The notes below the pieces were generated by a model that saw only the letters and a list, made by a program, of their open reading frames with translations, did no database searches and had not been told where the DNA came from. Below are positions 7,695 through 14,852 of a DNA stretch of 16,325 nt, one piece after another (the first letter of the stretch is position 1; every line of letters starts with the position of its first letter). The translations under genes were made by a program, and so were the position numbers. Origin of the DNA: JANRIC01 sp033765345 (GTDB lineage: Bacteria; Bacteroidota; Bacteroidia; Cytophagales; Microscillaceae). The stretch is taken from positions 1 to 16,325 of the forward strand of contig JANRIC010000246.1 of NCBI GenBank assembly GCA_033765345.1, written 5' to 3'.

Positions 7695-7847
7695 TTATGC
7701 ACTACGGCGTACAAAATATCGCCCGATCAAATAGACGACACCCAATACAAGCGATACAACAACTATTTTTTTAAAGCCCCAGGCTACCAGATTAAATACC
7801 CAGTACAAGATAAACAAAAATAGGGCGATTTGAATGACTGTTTTCAT
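7695..7847 (-). CDS. 50-residue membrane protein, two predicted helices
   Basis: The protein MKTVIQIALFLFILYWVFNL... has two hydrophobic segments (about 4-24 and 27-43). They are joined by a short Gly-Phe-Lys-Lys turn, and the tail is basic (GRYFVRRSA). A small two-helix inner-membrane protein is the only supported description; no family was recognised. The open frame could start as far up as 7955. However, a near-perfect promoter (7891-7920) sits inside that longer frame, and the upstream residues are Lys/Tyr-rich and unlike a signal. ATG 7847 is therefore chosen. The gene is monocistronic: it has its own promoter and an 11-bp hairpin terminator 20 nt after the stop. Confidence 0.7.
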   Translation of the reverse strand: MKTVIQIALFLFILYWVFNLVAWGFKKIVVVSLVLGVVYLIGRYFVRRSA

Positions 7848-7890
7848 AGGTTTTACATGATTTAGAATATGATTTGGAAACTTGGCTTTA

Positions 7891-7920
7891 CAAATATAGA
7901 ACTTTTTTTTATTTATACAA
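7891..7920 (-). promoter_or_regulatory. Consensus Bacteroidota promoter for the small membrane protein
   Basis: On the minus strand TTG (7920-7918), exactly 19 nt, then TATATTTG (7898-7891) matches TTG-N19-TAnnTTTG without a mismatch. The chosen ATG (7847) lies 43 nt past the -7 box. This site decides the start of the gene at 7695-7847. Confidence 0.75.
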
Positions 7921-8102
7921 AATACTTGGTAATATTTTACTTCCTTGTATTGCAAAGTAGTGTTATCTCAAATATTTCTAACTGATTTAGTAGGTTTTCG
8001 GTTAGTTTCATCTTGGATATTTGGAGGATATAATCAATTTGTATTTGGAAGAAATCAGCACATAACTATTCTGTAAAATACTGAAAATCAGATTGTTAAA
8101 AC

Positions 8103-8927
8103 TTATTCCTTCACAAATTTTTTCACCTCAGTACCAGAGGCTTTGCTTATTTTATAGAAATACAGATTATCCGGCAAATCGTTGAGAGGTATCTCGATCA
8201 AGTGTTGACCGGGGGCAAGGGTTTGTTTGAGGAGAATACGAAGTAGTTTTCCCTGACGATCCAGCAATGAAATAATAATTTCTTCTTCCTGGCTGATATT
8301 TAATTTGATATGATTGTTAAATACCGTAGGATTGGGATACACCGAAGAGCCGTCTTCGGCTTCGGCTTCTTGATCCTCTGTTTCCTGATAGTTCCAAAGC
8401 AAAAAACCAGCAGGAGTCATAAATTCTCCAAAATCGTGTTTTTTATAAGAGATTTGTTTGTTGCTATCCAAGAGAGCATTGTATTTATCCACAATCATAT
8501 TCATTTCCATTCGCCAAAGGGTACGATCTTCCATCACTTCTTTCTCTAGTAGAAGATTCAATATTTTATCGTAGCGATGACTGATCTCGAGAGCCTGTTG
8601 CCAGATTTCGGTTTGTCGTTCTCTAAGATTTTCCCAATGTAGCATGATTTTGGAGCTTTGCCCATTGTATTTAATAAAAAGCTGTTTTAATTCCAGGCTT
8701 ATTTTATAGTGTTCGGTTTGGAGGTAAGAGATTGTTTTGAGGTCTATATCAGAGAGATAAGAATCCAGTTTTTTACGTTGGGTACGCATTACAGGGATGA
8801 TATGCTTTTCGGTATACCGATTGATTTCTTCCAGAAGAGCTTCATAAGGGTCGTTCTGTAATACAAAACCTTTAGAGGTATTTGTAAGACAAATGACAAA
8901 AACTAGTAAAAATAGCTTGGACTTCAT
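8103..8927 (-). CDS. Secreted coiled-coil protein with type A T9SS sorting signal
   Basis: A 274-residue protein starting MKSKLFLLVFVICLTNTSKGF, a signal peptide of about 20 residues. The frame extends 20 codons further upstream, but those residues come before the hydrophobic core and are not signal-like, so ATG 8927 is chosen. The mature part (about 25-165) is almost all helix, rich in Leu, Glu, Lys and Gln, and probably forms coiled coils. An acidic linker (181-194, EDQEAEAED) leads to VYPNP (196-200) and a beta-rich domain ending KKFVKE. This is the Por-secretion (type A) C-terminal signal, normally cleaved as the protein crosses the outer membrane through the T9SS. No catalytic motif was seen. 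No close operon partner: the gaps are 255 nt downstream and about 370 nt upstream. Confidence 0.85.
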   Translation of the reverse strand: MKSKLFLLVFVICLTNTSKGFVLQNDPYEALLEEINRYTEKHIIPVMRTQRKKLDSYLSDIDLKTISYLQTEHYKISLELKQLFIKYNGQSSKIMLHWENLRERQTEIWQQALEISHRYDKILNLLLEKEVMEDRTLWRMEMNMIVDKYNALLDSNKQISYKKHDFGEFMTPAGFLLWNYQETEDQEAEAEDGSSVYPNPTVFNNHIKLNISQEEEIIISLLDRQGKLLRILLKQTLAPGQHLIEIPLNDLPDNLYFYKISKASGTEVKKFVKE

Positions 8928-9070
8928 GGGATGTTTTTTTTTATAAAGGTAAAAAAATAATTGCTTTCGGCCATAATTCTGGTACATCTTACCAAAAAAA
9001 AGTTTTGGCTCTTCCGTACTTTCAGCGCATCGTTAAGTATTCAGAGAATTCTAGCACTATATTTTCGCTC

Positions 9071-9103
9071 AACAGAGGCTTGGTGAAGACACCAAGCCAG
9101 GCG
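9071..9103. repeat. Copy C of a dispersed intergenic palindromic repeat
   Basis: GGCTTGGTG (9077-9085) and CACCAAGCC (9090-9098) form a perfect 9-bp stem with a 4-nt AAGA loop. On the minus strand it reads CCTGGCTTGGTGTCTTCACC followed by AAGCC. It shares the 10-mer GTGTCTTCAC and flanking CCTGG/AGCC blocks with the repeats at 12129-12158 and 13017-13046. No T-run follows on either strand, so it is not a terminator. Confidence 0.55.
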
Positions 9104-9260
9104 GTAGGGGTGTTTTGCGCTAAAATGTCGAAAGAAACAGATTTATTAAAAATTGCCTTATTTCAACATAAACGCCGTGTACGAATATTTACAAAAACAT
9201 AAACCTTTGGGTTCATATCTGGTTATGAAAAGAGAATTATTGAATTTTAAAAAAATCTTT

Positions 9261-9288
9261 TTGTCTGTAACTTTAGTAACAATATTTG
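9261..9288 (+). promoter_or_regulatory. bcp: Probable promoter of the peroxiredoxin gene
   Basis: TTG (9261-9263), 17 nt, then AATATTTG (9281-9288) fits TTG-N17-23-TAnnTTTG with one mismatch. It lies 12 nt before ATG 9301. If used, the in-frame ATG at 9286 would lie inside the -7 box, so 9301 is preferred. Confidence 0.4.
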
Positions 9289-9300
9289 ACTCAATATTTT

Positions 9301-9747
9301 ATGGAATTAAGCGTTGGTGACAAGGCACCATTATTCGAGGGAAAAGACCAAAACGGCAATATTATCAAATTAGAAGACTTTTTAGGGAAAAAAGTAATCC
9401 TTTATTTTTATCCCAAAGACGATACCAAAGGTTGTACCGAGCAGGCTTGCAACCTTCGGGATCACCACGATCTGATCCAAAAAGCTGGCTACACAGTGAT
9501 CGGCATCAGCCCTGACAGCGAAAAATCCCATCAGAAATTTATCCGAAAACACGAGCTGCCCTTTACCTTAATTGCTGATACAGAACACCTTATCGCAGAG
9601 ATCTATGATGTGTGGAAAGAAAAATCCATGTACGGTAAAAAATACATGGGCATCATTCGCACTACCTTTGTGATAGATGAACAAGGAAACATCAGCGAAA
9701 TTATTGATAAAGTAAAAACTACCGACCATACCGCACAGATTTTATAA
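9301..9747 (+). CDS. bcp: Bcp-type thioredoxin-dependent peroxiredoxin
   Basis: A 148-residue cytoplasmic peroxiredoxin of the BCP/PrxQ class, which reduces hydrogen peroxide and organic peroxides with electrons from thioredoxin. Seen: the active-site run YPKDDTKGCTEQAC (37-50) with peroxidatic Cys45 and Cys50 five residues on, the resolving position of PrxQ enzymes. Pro38 and Thr42 complete the PxxxTxxC motif, and Arg is present in GIIRTTFVID. Length is normal (about 150). Start: the frame also has an ATG at 9286, but MELSVGDKAP is the usual N-terminus and a likely promoter overlaps the upstream ATG. The transketolase subunit gene starts 72 nt downstream in the same direction, and they may share a transcript. 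Confidence 0.95.
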   Translation: MELSVGDKAPLFEGKDQNGNIIKLEDFLGKKVILYFYPKDDTKGCTEQACNLRDHHDLIQKAGYTVIGISPDSEKSHQKFIRKHELPFTLIADTEHLIAEIYDVWKEKSMYGKKYMGIIRTTFVIDEQGNISEIIDKVKTTDHTAQIL

Positions 9748-9819
9748 TTTTGTATGAAATAGACTTTTTTCTCACAGGAAGAAAGCTTATTTTTAGGCAT
9801 AATTTTCAAAAACTTATGT

Positions 9820-10659
9820 ATGGAAATTGAAGAATTGAATAAAATAACCGCCCAAATTCGACGAGATATTGTCAGAATGGTACACGCAGTACAATCTGGG
9901 CATCCAGGTGGCGCATTGGGTTGTACAGAGCTTTTTGTGGCTTTGTATTTTGAGATTTTACGCCTCAAAAAACCCTTTGATATGGATGGATTCGGCGAAG
10001 ATATATTTTTCCTCTCTAATGGGCATATTTCACCGGTTTGGTATAGTACTTTGGCGCGTGCTGGTTTTTTTGAGGTCAAAGAACTGGCTACCTTTCGCAA
10101 AATCAACTCTCGCTTACAAGGGCATCCCGCTACCGAGGAAGGACTGGAAGGCATTCGGGTAGCTTCCGGTTCCCTTGGGCAGGGACTGTCTGTAGCTATA
10201 GGAGCAGGACTTGCCAAAAAACTCAACAAAGACGAGTACCTGGTTTTTGTACTTATGGGTGACGGAGAGCAACAGGAAGGTCAAATCTGGGAGGCAGCCA
10301 TGTTTGCAGCACATCATCAAGTGGATAATCTGATTGCTATCGTAGATTGTAACGGGCGGCAAATAGATGGTGATGTGGCAGAAATTATGTCACTCATAGA
10401 TTTATCAGCCAAGTGGAAGGCCTTCGGTTGGCAGGTACTCGAGATGAATGGAAATGATATAGAAGAGGTCGTCAAAACTCTTAAACTTGCCAAAGGACTC
10501 ACCGGTAGAGAAAAACCTGTCATTATCCTAATGCGTACCGAAATGGGCTTTGGGGTAGACTTTATGATGGGAAGCCATCACTGGCATGGCATCGCACCCA
10601 ATGATGAGCAACTTGAAAAGGCACTTGCACAACTTGAAGAGACCTTGGGCGATTATTGA
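9820..10659 (+). CDS. Transketolase N-terminal (thiamine pyrophosphate-binding) subunit
   Basis: A 279-residue protein covering only the TPP/PP domain of transketolase, the pentose-phosphate enzyme that moves two-carbon units between sugar phosphates. Seen: SGHPGG (26-31), SNGHISP (66-72), GSLGQG (117-122), the TPP/Mg motif GDGEQQEGQ (147-155) with DCNGRQIDG (176-184), and GSHHWHG (251-257). A full transketolase is about 620-670 residues; the missing pyrimidine and C-terminal domains should be a separate subunit. In split systems that gene usually follows at once, but the next 331 nt are non-coding and the next gene is a beta-barrel. The frame is intact and ends cleanly after the domain (LEETLGDY), so this is a true split subunit and not a truncated gene. 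The upstream neighbour is the peroxiredoxin. Confidence 0.92.
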   Translation: MEIEELNKITAQIRRDIVRMVHAVQSGHPGGALGCTELFVALYFEILRLKKPFDMDGFGEDIFFLSNGHISPVWYSTLARAGFFEVKELATFRKINSRLQGHPATEEGLEGIRVASGSLGQGLSVAIGAGLAKKLNKDEYLVFVLMGDGEQQEGQIWEAAMFAAHHQVDNLIAIVDCNGRQIDGDVAEIMSLIDLSAKWKAFGWQVLEMNGNDIEEVVKTLKLAKGLTGREKPVIILMRTEMGFGVDFMMGSHHWHGIAPNDEQLEKALAQLEETLGDY

Positions 10660-10990
10660 GATTTTTACACCAACGGAAAAATACGATCCATCCCATTAAA
10701 AAAGGTTTTATAGCACTTAAATTCGAGTAAATATGATAACTCAAAAAGATAAAATACCTTTTACTAAAAGAATTTGAACTTCCTTTGCAATTGCTCGATA
10801 TTTAGCCCAAAAGCTATCATATAGCTTTAATAAATAAAATCTTTTAGACTTAGGGCAAGCCTAATCCACAAAAGGTTCGTTGGAATTGGGATTGTTTTCT
10901 ACCGAACTAGGCACAAAATTTAAATCCAGAATCATTTTTGCGTAGACCTATTCAACCAATCCAAAAAATAGTAAAAAAATAGTAAAAGCT
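10660..10990. other. Intergenic stretch with a small hairpin
   Basis: This 331-nt stretch holds no gene-like frame. It has one compact inverted repeat, AAAGCTAT-CAT-ATAGCTTT (10810-10828), 8 bp with a 3-nt loop. The hairpin is followed by A/T-rich sequence without a long T-run, so it is a weak terminator candidate for the transketolase subunit at best. No good TAnnTTTG promoter with a TTG partner was found for the barrel gene; CATTTTTG at about 10935 has one mismatch and lacks a TTG. Confidence 0.5.
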
Positions 10991-11917
10991 ATGATTCATA
11001 AGATTTTATTTGTATCAGCATTATTCATCCTGTTGGGTGGTAATTTGTGTGCCCAGCGCAAGTCCGAATTATTCTCGCTAAGATACACCTATTTTGCTCA
11101 CAATGAGGTAGTTGACGTGTTTAATGATAGCCCTTTTGGGGGGCTTGAAATTGCTGTGCAAGATTTACAGCTCAAAGGCAATATCCCTGTAAAGTTAGGC
11201 AAAAACACTTCTCTGCAAAATCACTTACAGTACAACTTACTCCGCTTTCATTTCCAAAATTGGCCTGTTTCCGTCTCAAATTCGGAACAAATCCAAACGC
11301 TGCACGCACTAAGTTATACCCTCGATTTCAAACAAAACTTCGGAACAGGTTGGAGTATCCGTTTGATGGCACAGCCAGGTCTTGCTTCAAGCTTTGAAGA
11401 TAAACTATCCAAAGAAGATTTTGTATTTCAAGGGAATGCCTTGATTTATAAATCTTTTCAGGCAGATAATCAGTTGCTTCTGGGCTTGGGTGCTTCCTAC
11501 AATACCGTTTTTGGCGTAGCTACCTTGCTTCCCGCACTTGATTTCTATTGGAAAAACCGCAAATGGGAAGTAGATATGTTTTTTCCATACTACAGCAAAA
11601 TGTTTTATTTTTTGAGTAATTCTTGGAAGGTCGGCTTAGAAGGTTATATCGAAGGCAATGAGTACAATCTCGGTACATCGGATGCACAGGCGATCGTACT
11701 CCAAGATTACATGCAGTACAATGTGGTATATGGCGGTACAACGGTGCAATGGCTTTTTTCAGATCAGTTCTCTTGGCAGGTCACAGGCGGCTTGCTTATC
11801 AATCGCACACAGGAAGTTTATAACAATTCTGAGCAAGTGAGCGCAGATTTCGACCCGGATAAATTCACACCTTTTTATTTGCAGAGCAAAATTTCCTTCA
11901 ATTTATACCCAGATTAA
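10991..11917 (+). CDS. Outer-membrane beta-barrel protein, DUF6268-like
   Basis: A 308-residue protein with a signal peptide (1-21, ending GGNLCAQ). The mature chain is almost all amphipathic beta strands rich in aromatic residues, with repeated Tyr/Phe/Trp at strand ends (SLRYTYFAH, HLQYNLLRFHF, YSKMFYFLSNSWKVGLEGY), and it finishes with the strand KISFNLYPD. This is the pattern of a Bacteroidota outer-membrane barrel and resembles DUF6268. No lipobox is evident: the Cys at 20 is followed by AQ, which fits a signal peptidase I site. The function is unknown. It stands alone in the plus-strand block, with a long hairpin terminator at 11933-12020. Confidence is high for a barrel and moderate for the family name. 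Confidence 0.82.
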   Translation: MIHKILFVSALFILLGGNLCAQRKSELFSLRYTYFAHNEVVDVFNDSPFGGLEIAVQDLQLKGNIPVKLGKNTSLQNHLQYNLLRFHFQNWPVSVSNSEQIQTLHALSYTLDFKQNFGTGWSIRLMAQPGLASSFEDKLSKEDFVFQGNALIYKSFQADNQLLLGLGASYNTVFGVATLLPALDFYWKNRKWEVDMFFPYYSKMFYFLSNSWKVGLEGYIEGNEYNLGTSDAQAIVLQDYMQYNVVYGGTTVQWLFSDQFSWQVTGGLLINRTQEVYNNSEQVSADFDPDKFTPFYLQSKISFNLYPD

Positions 11918-11932
11918 AATGATTTAGGAAAT

Positions 11933-12025
11933 ACAAGACCCCTGCGGGGCAAGTTTTCTTGATTGATTAGCTTGATTTTCAATGATTTAAGAGCTAAAAG
12001 CTCCCCTGTAAGGGTCTTGTTTTTA
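11933..12025 (+). terminator. Long-range terminator hairpin with nested stem after the barrel gene
   Basis: The arm ACAAGACCCCTGCGGGG (11933-11949) and the arm CCCCTGTAAGGGTCTTGT (12003-12020) are near-complementary. The outer 9 bp are perfect, the next few carry mismatches, and the inner 4 bp pair again. They are followed by TTTTATATTA. The intervening 53 nt contain a second hairpin GAGC-TAAAA-GCTC (about 11990-12002). The left arm alone can also fold (CCCC-TGC-GGGG). It starts 15 nt past the stop of the gene at 10991-11917. Confidence 0.6.
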
Positions 12026-12128
12026 TATTAAAACCATTTCGGTTTGAGTATAAAATAAGATTTTGAATCGGTTAAGCATACCATGAATGCTCGGTAATAT
12101 GAAAGAGGTAATGTTCCAATAACAAATC

Positions 12129-12158
12129 GCCGTGGGTTGTGTCTTCACAGCCCATTGC
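12129..12158. repeat. Copy A of a dispersed intergenic repeat
   Basis: This 30-nt block matches 24 of 30 bases of the block at 13017-13046 in the same orientation. Shared core: TTGTGTC-n-TC-n-CAGCC. GGGTTGTG (12134-12141) and CACAGCCC (12146-12153) form an 8-bp stem, with one G-T pair and a TCTT loop. It sits just past the 3' end of the receiver gene (12173, minus strand). Confidence 0.55.
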
Positions 12159-12172
12159 TTTGGCATCCAGGT

Positions 12173-12592
12173 TTAATTATTTTTTAGGATTTTAAAATAG
12201 GCCTCTTTTACAATTTCAAAATAATGATCAATGTTGATTGGCTTAACAATAAAATCATAGATACCCAATATCTTAGCCTCCTTGACCTCCTGGGGTATGC
12301 TGGATGAGGAAAAAATAATAATGGGGATGTTTTTGGCAAAAGGATGAGATTTAATGGATTTTAAAAGGTCTAAACCATACACCCTCGGCATTTTAATGTC
12401 TAAAAATATCATACCTATCCCATGTTTTTCATAATCAAAGTCTTTTAATTCATCTGCATTGCTTAGGTGGATATATGGAATATGCTCAGATGCTTGACTC
12501 AGGGCTTGAATAGTGAATTCGGCGTCTTGCTGGTCATCCTCAATAATCAAAATGGTCTGGTTTGGCTTCTTTTTCATAGGATATTTGGGCAT
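12173..12592 (-). CDS. Stand-alone CheY-like response regulator receiver (Rcp1-type)
   Basis: A 139-residue single receiver domain with no output domain. Seen: the acidic cluster E18-D19-D20 in LIIEDDQQDAE, phospho-acceptor D65 in MIFLDIKMP, the Ser at 95-96 (IIIFSSSS) in place of the conserved Thr/Ser, and K117-P118 (FIVKP). All residues needed for phosphorylation are present. The start LIIEDD...D with 'AEFTIQAL' and the length fit the Rcp1/phytochrome-associated class, which usually partners a hybrid or soluble histidine kinase. No kinase gene lies in the window, so the partner is unknown. A second ATG (12577, MKKKPNQT) is an equally reasonable start. Its neighbours are unrelated. Confidence 0.92.
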   Translation of the reverse strand: MPKYPMKKKPNQTILIIEDDQQDAEFTIQALSQASEHIPYIHLSNADELKDFDYEKHGIGMIFLDIKMPRVYGLDLLKSIKSHPFAKNIPIIIFSSSSIPQEVKEAKILGIYDFIVKPINIDHYFEIVKEAYFKILKNN

Positions 12593-12736
12593 TTTGTCTT
12601 TTTAATAAACGTATAAACTCTTACAAAACCAAAATTTATTGGTTATATATCCTAAATCATGTATAATATCAATATTTTTGTTGAATTATCAAAAATTCAC
12701 ATGGCAAAAACACGCACATCAATACAACATCTATAT

Positions 12737-12983
12737 TTGGATTGTTACTACTCAGGTTATAAAAAAGAATAATATTTTTTTAATTTAAAATTAATGAAAT
12801 TATATATTGAAAATAATCATTTTAAAGTATAAAATATGTTTATGTAGCAAATGGTTATATACCAATAAAATTGTTGAAAAATTTTATTCTGACAAATTAA
12901 TAAATTAAAACATTTTACACCTTAATAGTATAAAAAAACAATATTAAATTTTAAAAGAAGTACCTGAGTAGTAACCTTGGATT
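12737..12983. mobile_element. Putative MITE-like element with 14-bp terminal inverted repeats
   Basis: GTTACTACTCAGGT (12744-12757) and its exact reverse complement ACCTGAGTAGTAAC (12962-12975) bound about 204 nt of very AT-rich, non-coding DNA. TTGGATT occurs directly against the left arm (12737-12743) and again one base after the right arm (12977-12983), as a target-site duplication would. The interior has a 9-bp perfect inverted repeat, AATAAAATT/AATTTTATT (12864-12888). No transposase is present. The alternative is a structured RNA closed by the long terminal stem. Confidence 0.5.
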
Positions 12984-13016
12984 TAAACGATACACTGTGA
13001 AATTGCTGGGGCAGTT

Positions 13017-13046
13017 GCCCTGGATTGTGTCCTCTCAGCCTAATGC
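13017..13046. repeat. Copy B of a dispersed intergenic repeat
   Basis: This block is identical to copy A (12129-12158) at 24 of 30 positions, including TTGTGTC and CAGCC. Unlike A and C it has lost the symmetrical stem in its core. A short GGGCA-GT-TGCCC hairpin lies at its left edge (13009-13020). It is about 117 nt upstream of the vWA gene. Confidence 0.5.
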
Positions 13047-13162
13047 CCTTTATCTAATGAAATAGATCATTGAATATTTTGTTATATCTCATATAATTTG
13101 TTGTAATAGCAAAAGGTTTTTGAAGTATACCTTTAAAATCCAAAACCTCAATACCCATTACA

Positions 13163-14806
13163 ATGAAAAGAATTAAAAGTTATCTGATCTATACTTTATT
13201 ACTAGCTACGTTTCTTGGCTTGATGAACTCTTGTAATCCTTCTAATGAAGGCGAAAACACGGCATCAGATTCTATCTATACCGAAGACACCCCAATGGTT
13301 GAGTCCGAAAAAAGTGCTGAAGAAGCCCCCCTATCGGAGTTTAAAGAAGAAAGTGACGAAATTTTGCCGAATGAACCGTATTCTCCATCACCCAACACCG
13401 AAGAATACGAACAAATCTTTGAAAACCCTTATAAATTGGCCACCCAAGAGCCGCTTTCTACCTTCTCTATTGATGTAGATAACGCATCTTACAGCAATGT
13501 GCGCCAATTTATCAATAATAGCCAGCTTCCTCCAGCAGGAGCAGTACGCATCGAAGAGATGATCAATTATTTCAACTATGATTATCCCCAACCCAAAGAC
13601 GGGCATCCCTTCTCCATCAATACCGAAATTGCTAGTTGTCCTTGGAATGCTAAACACAAACTTGTACACATCGGATTACAGGGCAAAAATCTCAACTATC
13701 GTGATATCAAACCTTGTAACCTGGTTTTCTTGGTAGATGCCTCTGGCTCTATGGATGAACCGACCAAACTCCCTCTGTTGAAAAAATCCCTAAAGCTTCT
13801 TCTCGAGAAACTAAGCAACCAAGACAAAATCGCCATCGTAGCGTATGCTGGTGCTGCTGGCTTGGTGCTTCCTTCTACTTCTGCTGGTAAAAAAGCGACA
13901 ATCCTGGCTGCTTTGGAAGAACTGGAAGCCGGAGGTTCAACCGCCGGAGGAGAAGGCATCGAACTAGCCTATAAAATCGCCAAAGAAAACCTCATCGAAG
14001 GGGGAAATAACCGTGTGATCCTGGCCACTGACGGAGATTTTAATGTAGGTGTTTCGGATGACGAGTCGCTCGTAAAATTGATTGAGGAAAAACGCAAAGA
14101 TGACATCTTCCTGACTATCTGCGGCTTTGGTATGGGAAATTACAAAGACCAAAAAATGGAAATGATTAGCAATTTTGGCAACGGAAATTATTTCTACATA
14201 GATAATATCAAGGAAGCAGAAAAGGTATTTGTGACAGAAATGCGGGCAAACTTATTCACCATTGCAAAAGATGTAAAAATTCAAATTGAGTTTAACCCCA
14301 TCAAAGTAAAAGCCTATCGCCTGATTGGCTATGAAAATAGGGTTCTCAAAAACGAAGACTTTAACGATGATACCAAAGACGCCGGCGAACTCGGTGCCGG
14401 GCATACCGTCACTGCCCTGTATGAAATCATCCCCGCCGGTTCAGAAGAAGTTGTAAGCAACCAACCCAACTTAAAATACCAAAAAAGCAGTACCCTGATC
14501 TCAACCGGAAACAATACCGATTTGTTGACCATCAAGTTTCGCTATAAAGCTCCCCAATCTAGCACCAGCAAGCTGATCGAGAAATCAGTAAGCGATCAAA
14601 ATCTGGATTTTGATAATAGCTCCAATAATTTTCGTTTCTCGGCTGCCGTAGCGGCCTTTGGCTTAATTCTTAGAAATTCTCAATACAAAGGTACAAGCAG
14701 TTTTGAGCAAGTCCTAAAACTGGCCAAATCCTCCAAAGGATCAGACCAGGAAGGCTATAGAGCGGAGTTTATCAGTCTGGTGGAGAAATGCAAGCTTTTG
14801 CAGTAA
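13163..14806 (+). CDS. von Willebrand factor A lipoprotein, YfbK-like, with DUF3520-type C-terminus
   Basis: A 547-residue lipoprotein. The signal peptide ends in the lipobox LMNSC with Cys24. An acidic, disordered stretch (25-85) follows, then a vWA-associated N-terminal region (about 85-175, with PLSTFSIDVDNASYSNVRQF). The vWA domain (about 185-355) has a complete metal site: DASGS (192-196), T260 in GGSTAGGEG and D290 in ATDGD. A C-terminal DUF3520-like region (about 375-545) completes the chain. This is the architecture of YfbK and similar envelope proteins. The domain binds ligands through a divalent metal, but the partner is unknown. No MoxR-type ATPase or other vWA gene, often found with such proteins, is in the window. 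The start is fixed by the signal peptide. A 21-bp repeat array begins 47 nt downstream. Confidence 0.93.
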   Translation: MKRIKSYLIYTLLLATFLGLMNSCNPSNEGENTASDSIYTEDTPMVESEKSAEEAPLSEFKEESDEILPNEPYSPSPNTEEYEQIFENPYKLATQEPLSTFSIDVDNASYSNVRQFINNSQLPPAGAVRIEEMINYFNYDYPQPKDGHPFSINTEIASCPWNAKHKLVHIGLQGKNLNYRDIKPCNLVFLVDASGSMDEPTKLPLLKKSLKLLLEKLSNQDKIAIVAYAGAAGLVLPSTSAGKKATILAALEELEAGGSTAGGEGIELAYKIAKENLIEGGNNRVILATDGDFNVGVSDDESLVKLIEEKRKDDIFLTICGFGMGNYKDQKMEMISNFGNGNYFYIDNIKEAEKVFVTEMRANLFTIAKDVKIQIEFNPIKVKAYRLIGYENRVLKNEDFNDDTKDAGELGAGHTVTALYEIIPAGSEEVVSNQPNLKYQKSSTLISTGNNTDLLTIKFRYKAPQSSTSKLIEKSVSDQNLDFDNSSNNFRFSAAVAAFGLILRNSQYKGTSSFEQVLKLAKSSKGSDQEGYRAEFISLVEKCKLLQ

Positions 14807-14852
14807 ATATGAAAGACCTCAAGAGTTTTTCTACAAGTCTAAATACTCCTAA

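Larger units (their letters stand above)
8928..9300. other. Divergent intergenic region with a 9-bp perfect hairpin
   Basis: This stretch of 373 nt separates the minus-strand secreted protein from the plus-strand peroxiredoxin. It contains a repeat-family hairpin (9071-9103) and a likely promoter (9261-9288), annotated separately. The open frame at 9005-9202 spans the hairpin and has no protein-like features, so it is not called. Confidence 0.6.
12593..13162. other. 570-nt AT-rich non-coding region containing a MITE-like insert
   Basis: No gene-like frame was found on either strand. The region carries an inverted-repeat-bounded AT-rich segment (12737-12983), a lone TATATTTG box (12732-12739) without a TTG at the right distance, and repeat copy B (13017-13046). 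The vWA lipoprotein gene to the right has no recognised promoter; TACCTTTA at about 13129 is one base from the -7 consensus. Confidence 0.6.

Noticed and set aside
9005..9202. 65-residue plus-strand frame before the peroxiredoxin
   Set aside because: It spans a perfect hairpin of the dispersed repeat family and has no protein-like pattern.
9603..10229. 208-residue minus-strand frame across the peroxiredoxin and transketolase genes
   Set aside because: It is antisense to two genes with clear catalytic motifs and crosses their intergenic gap.
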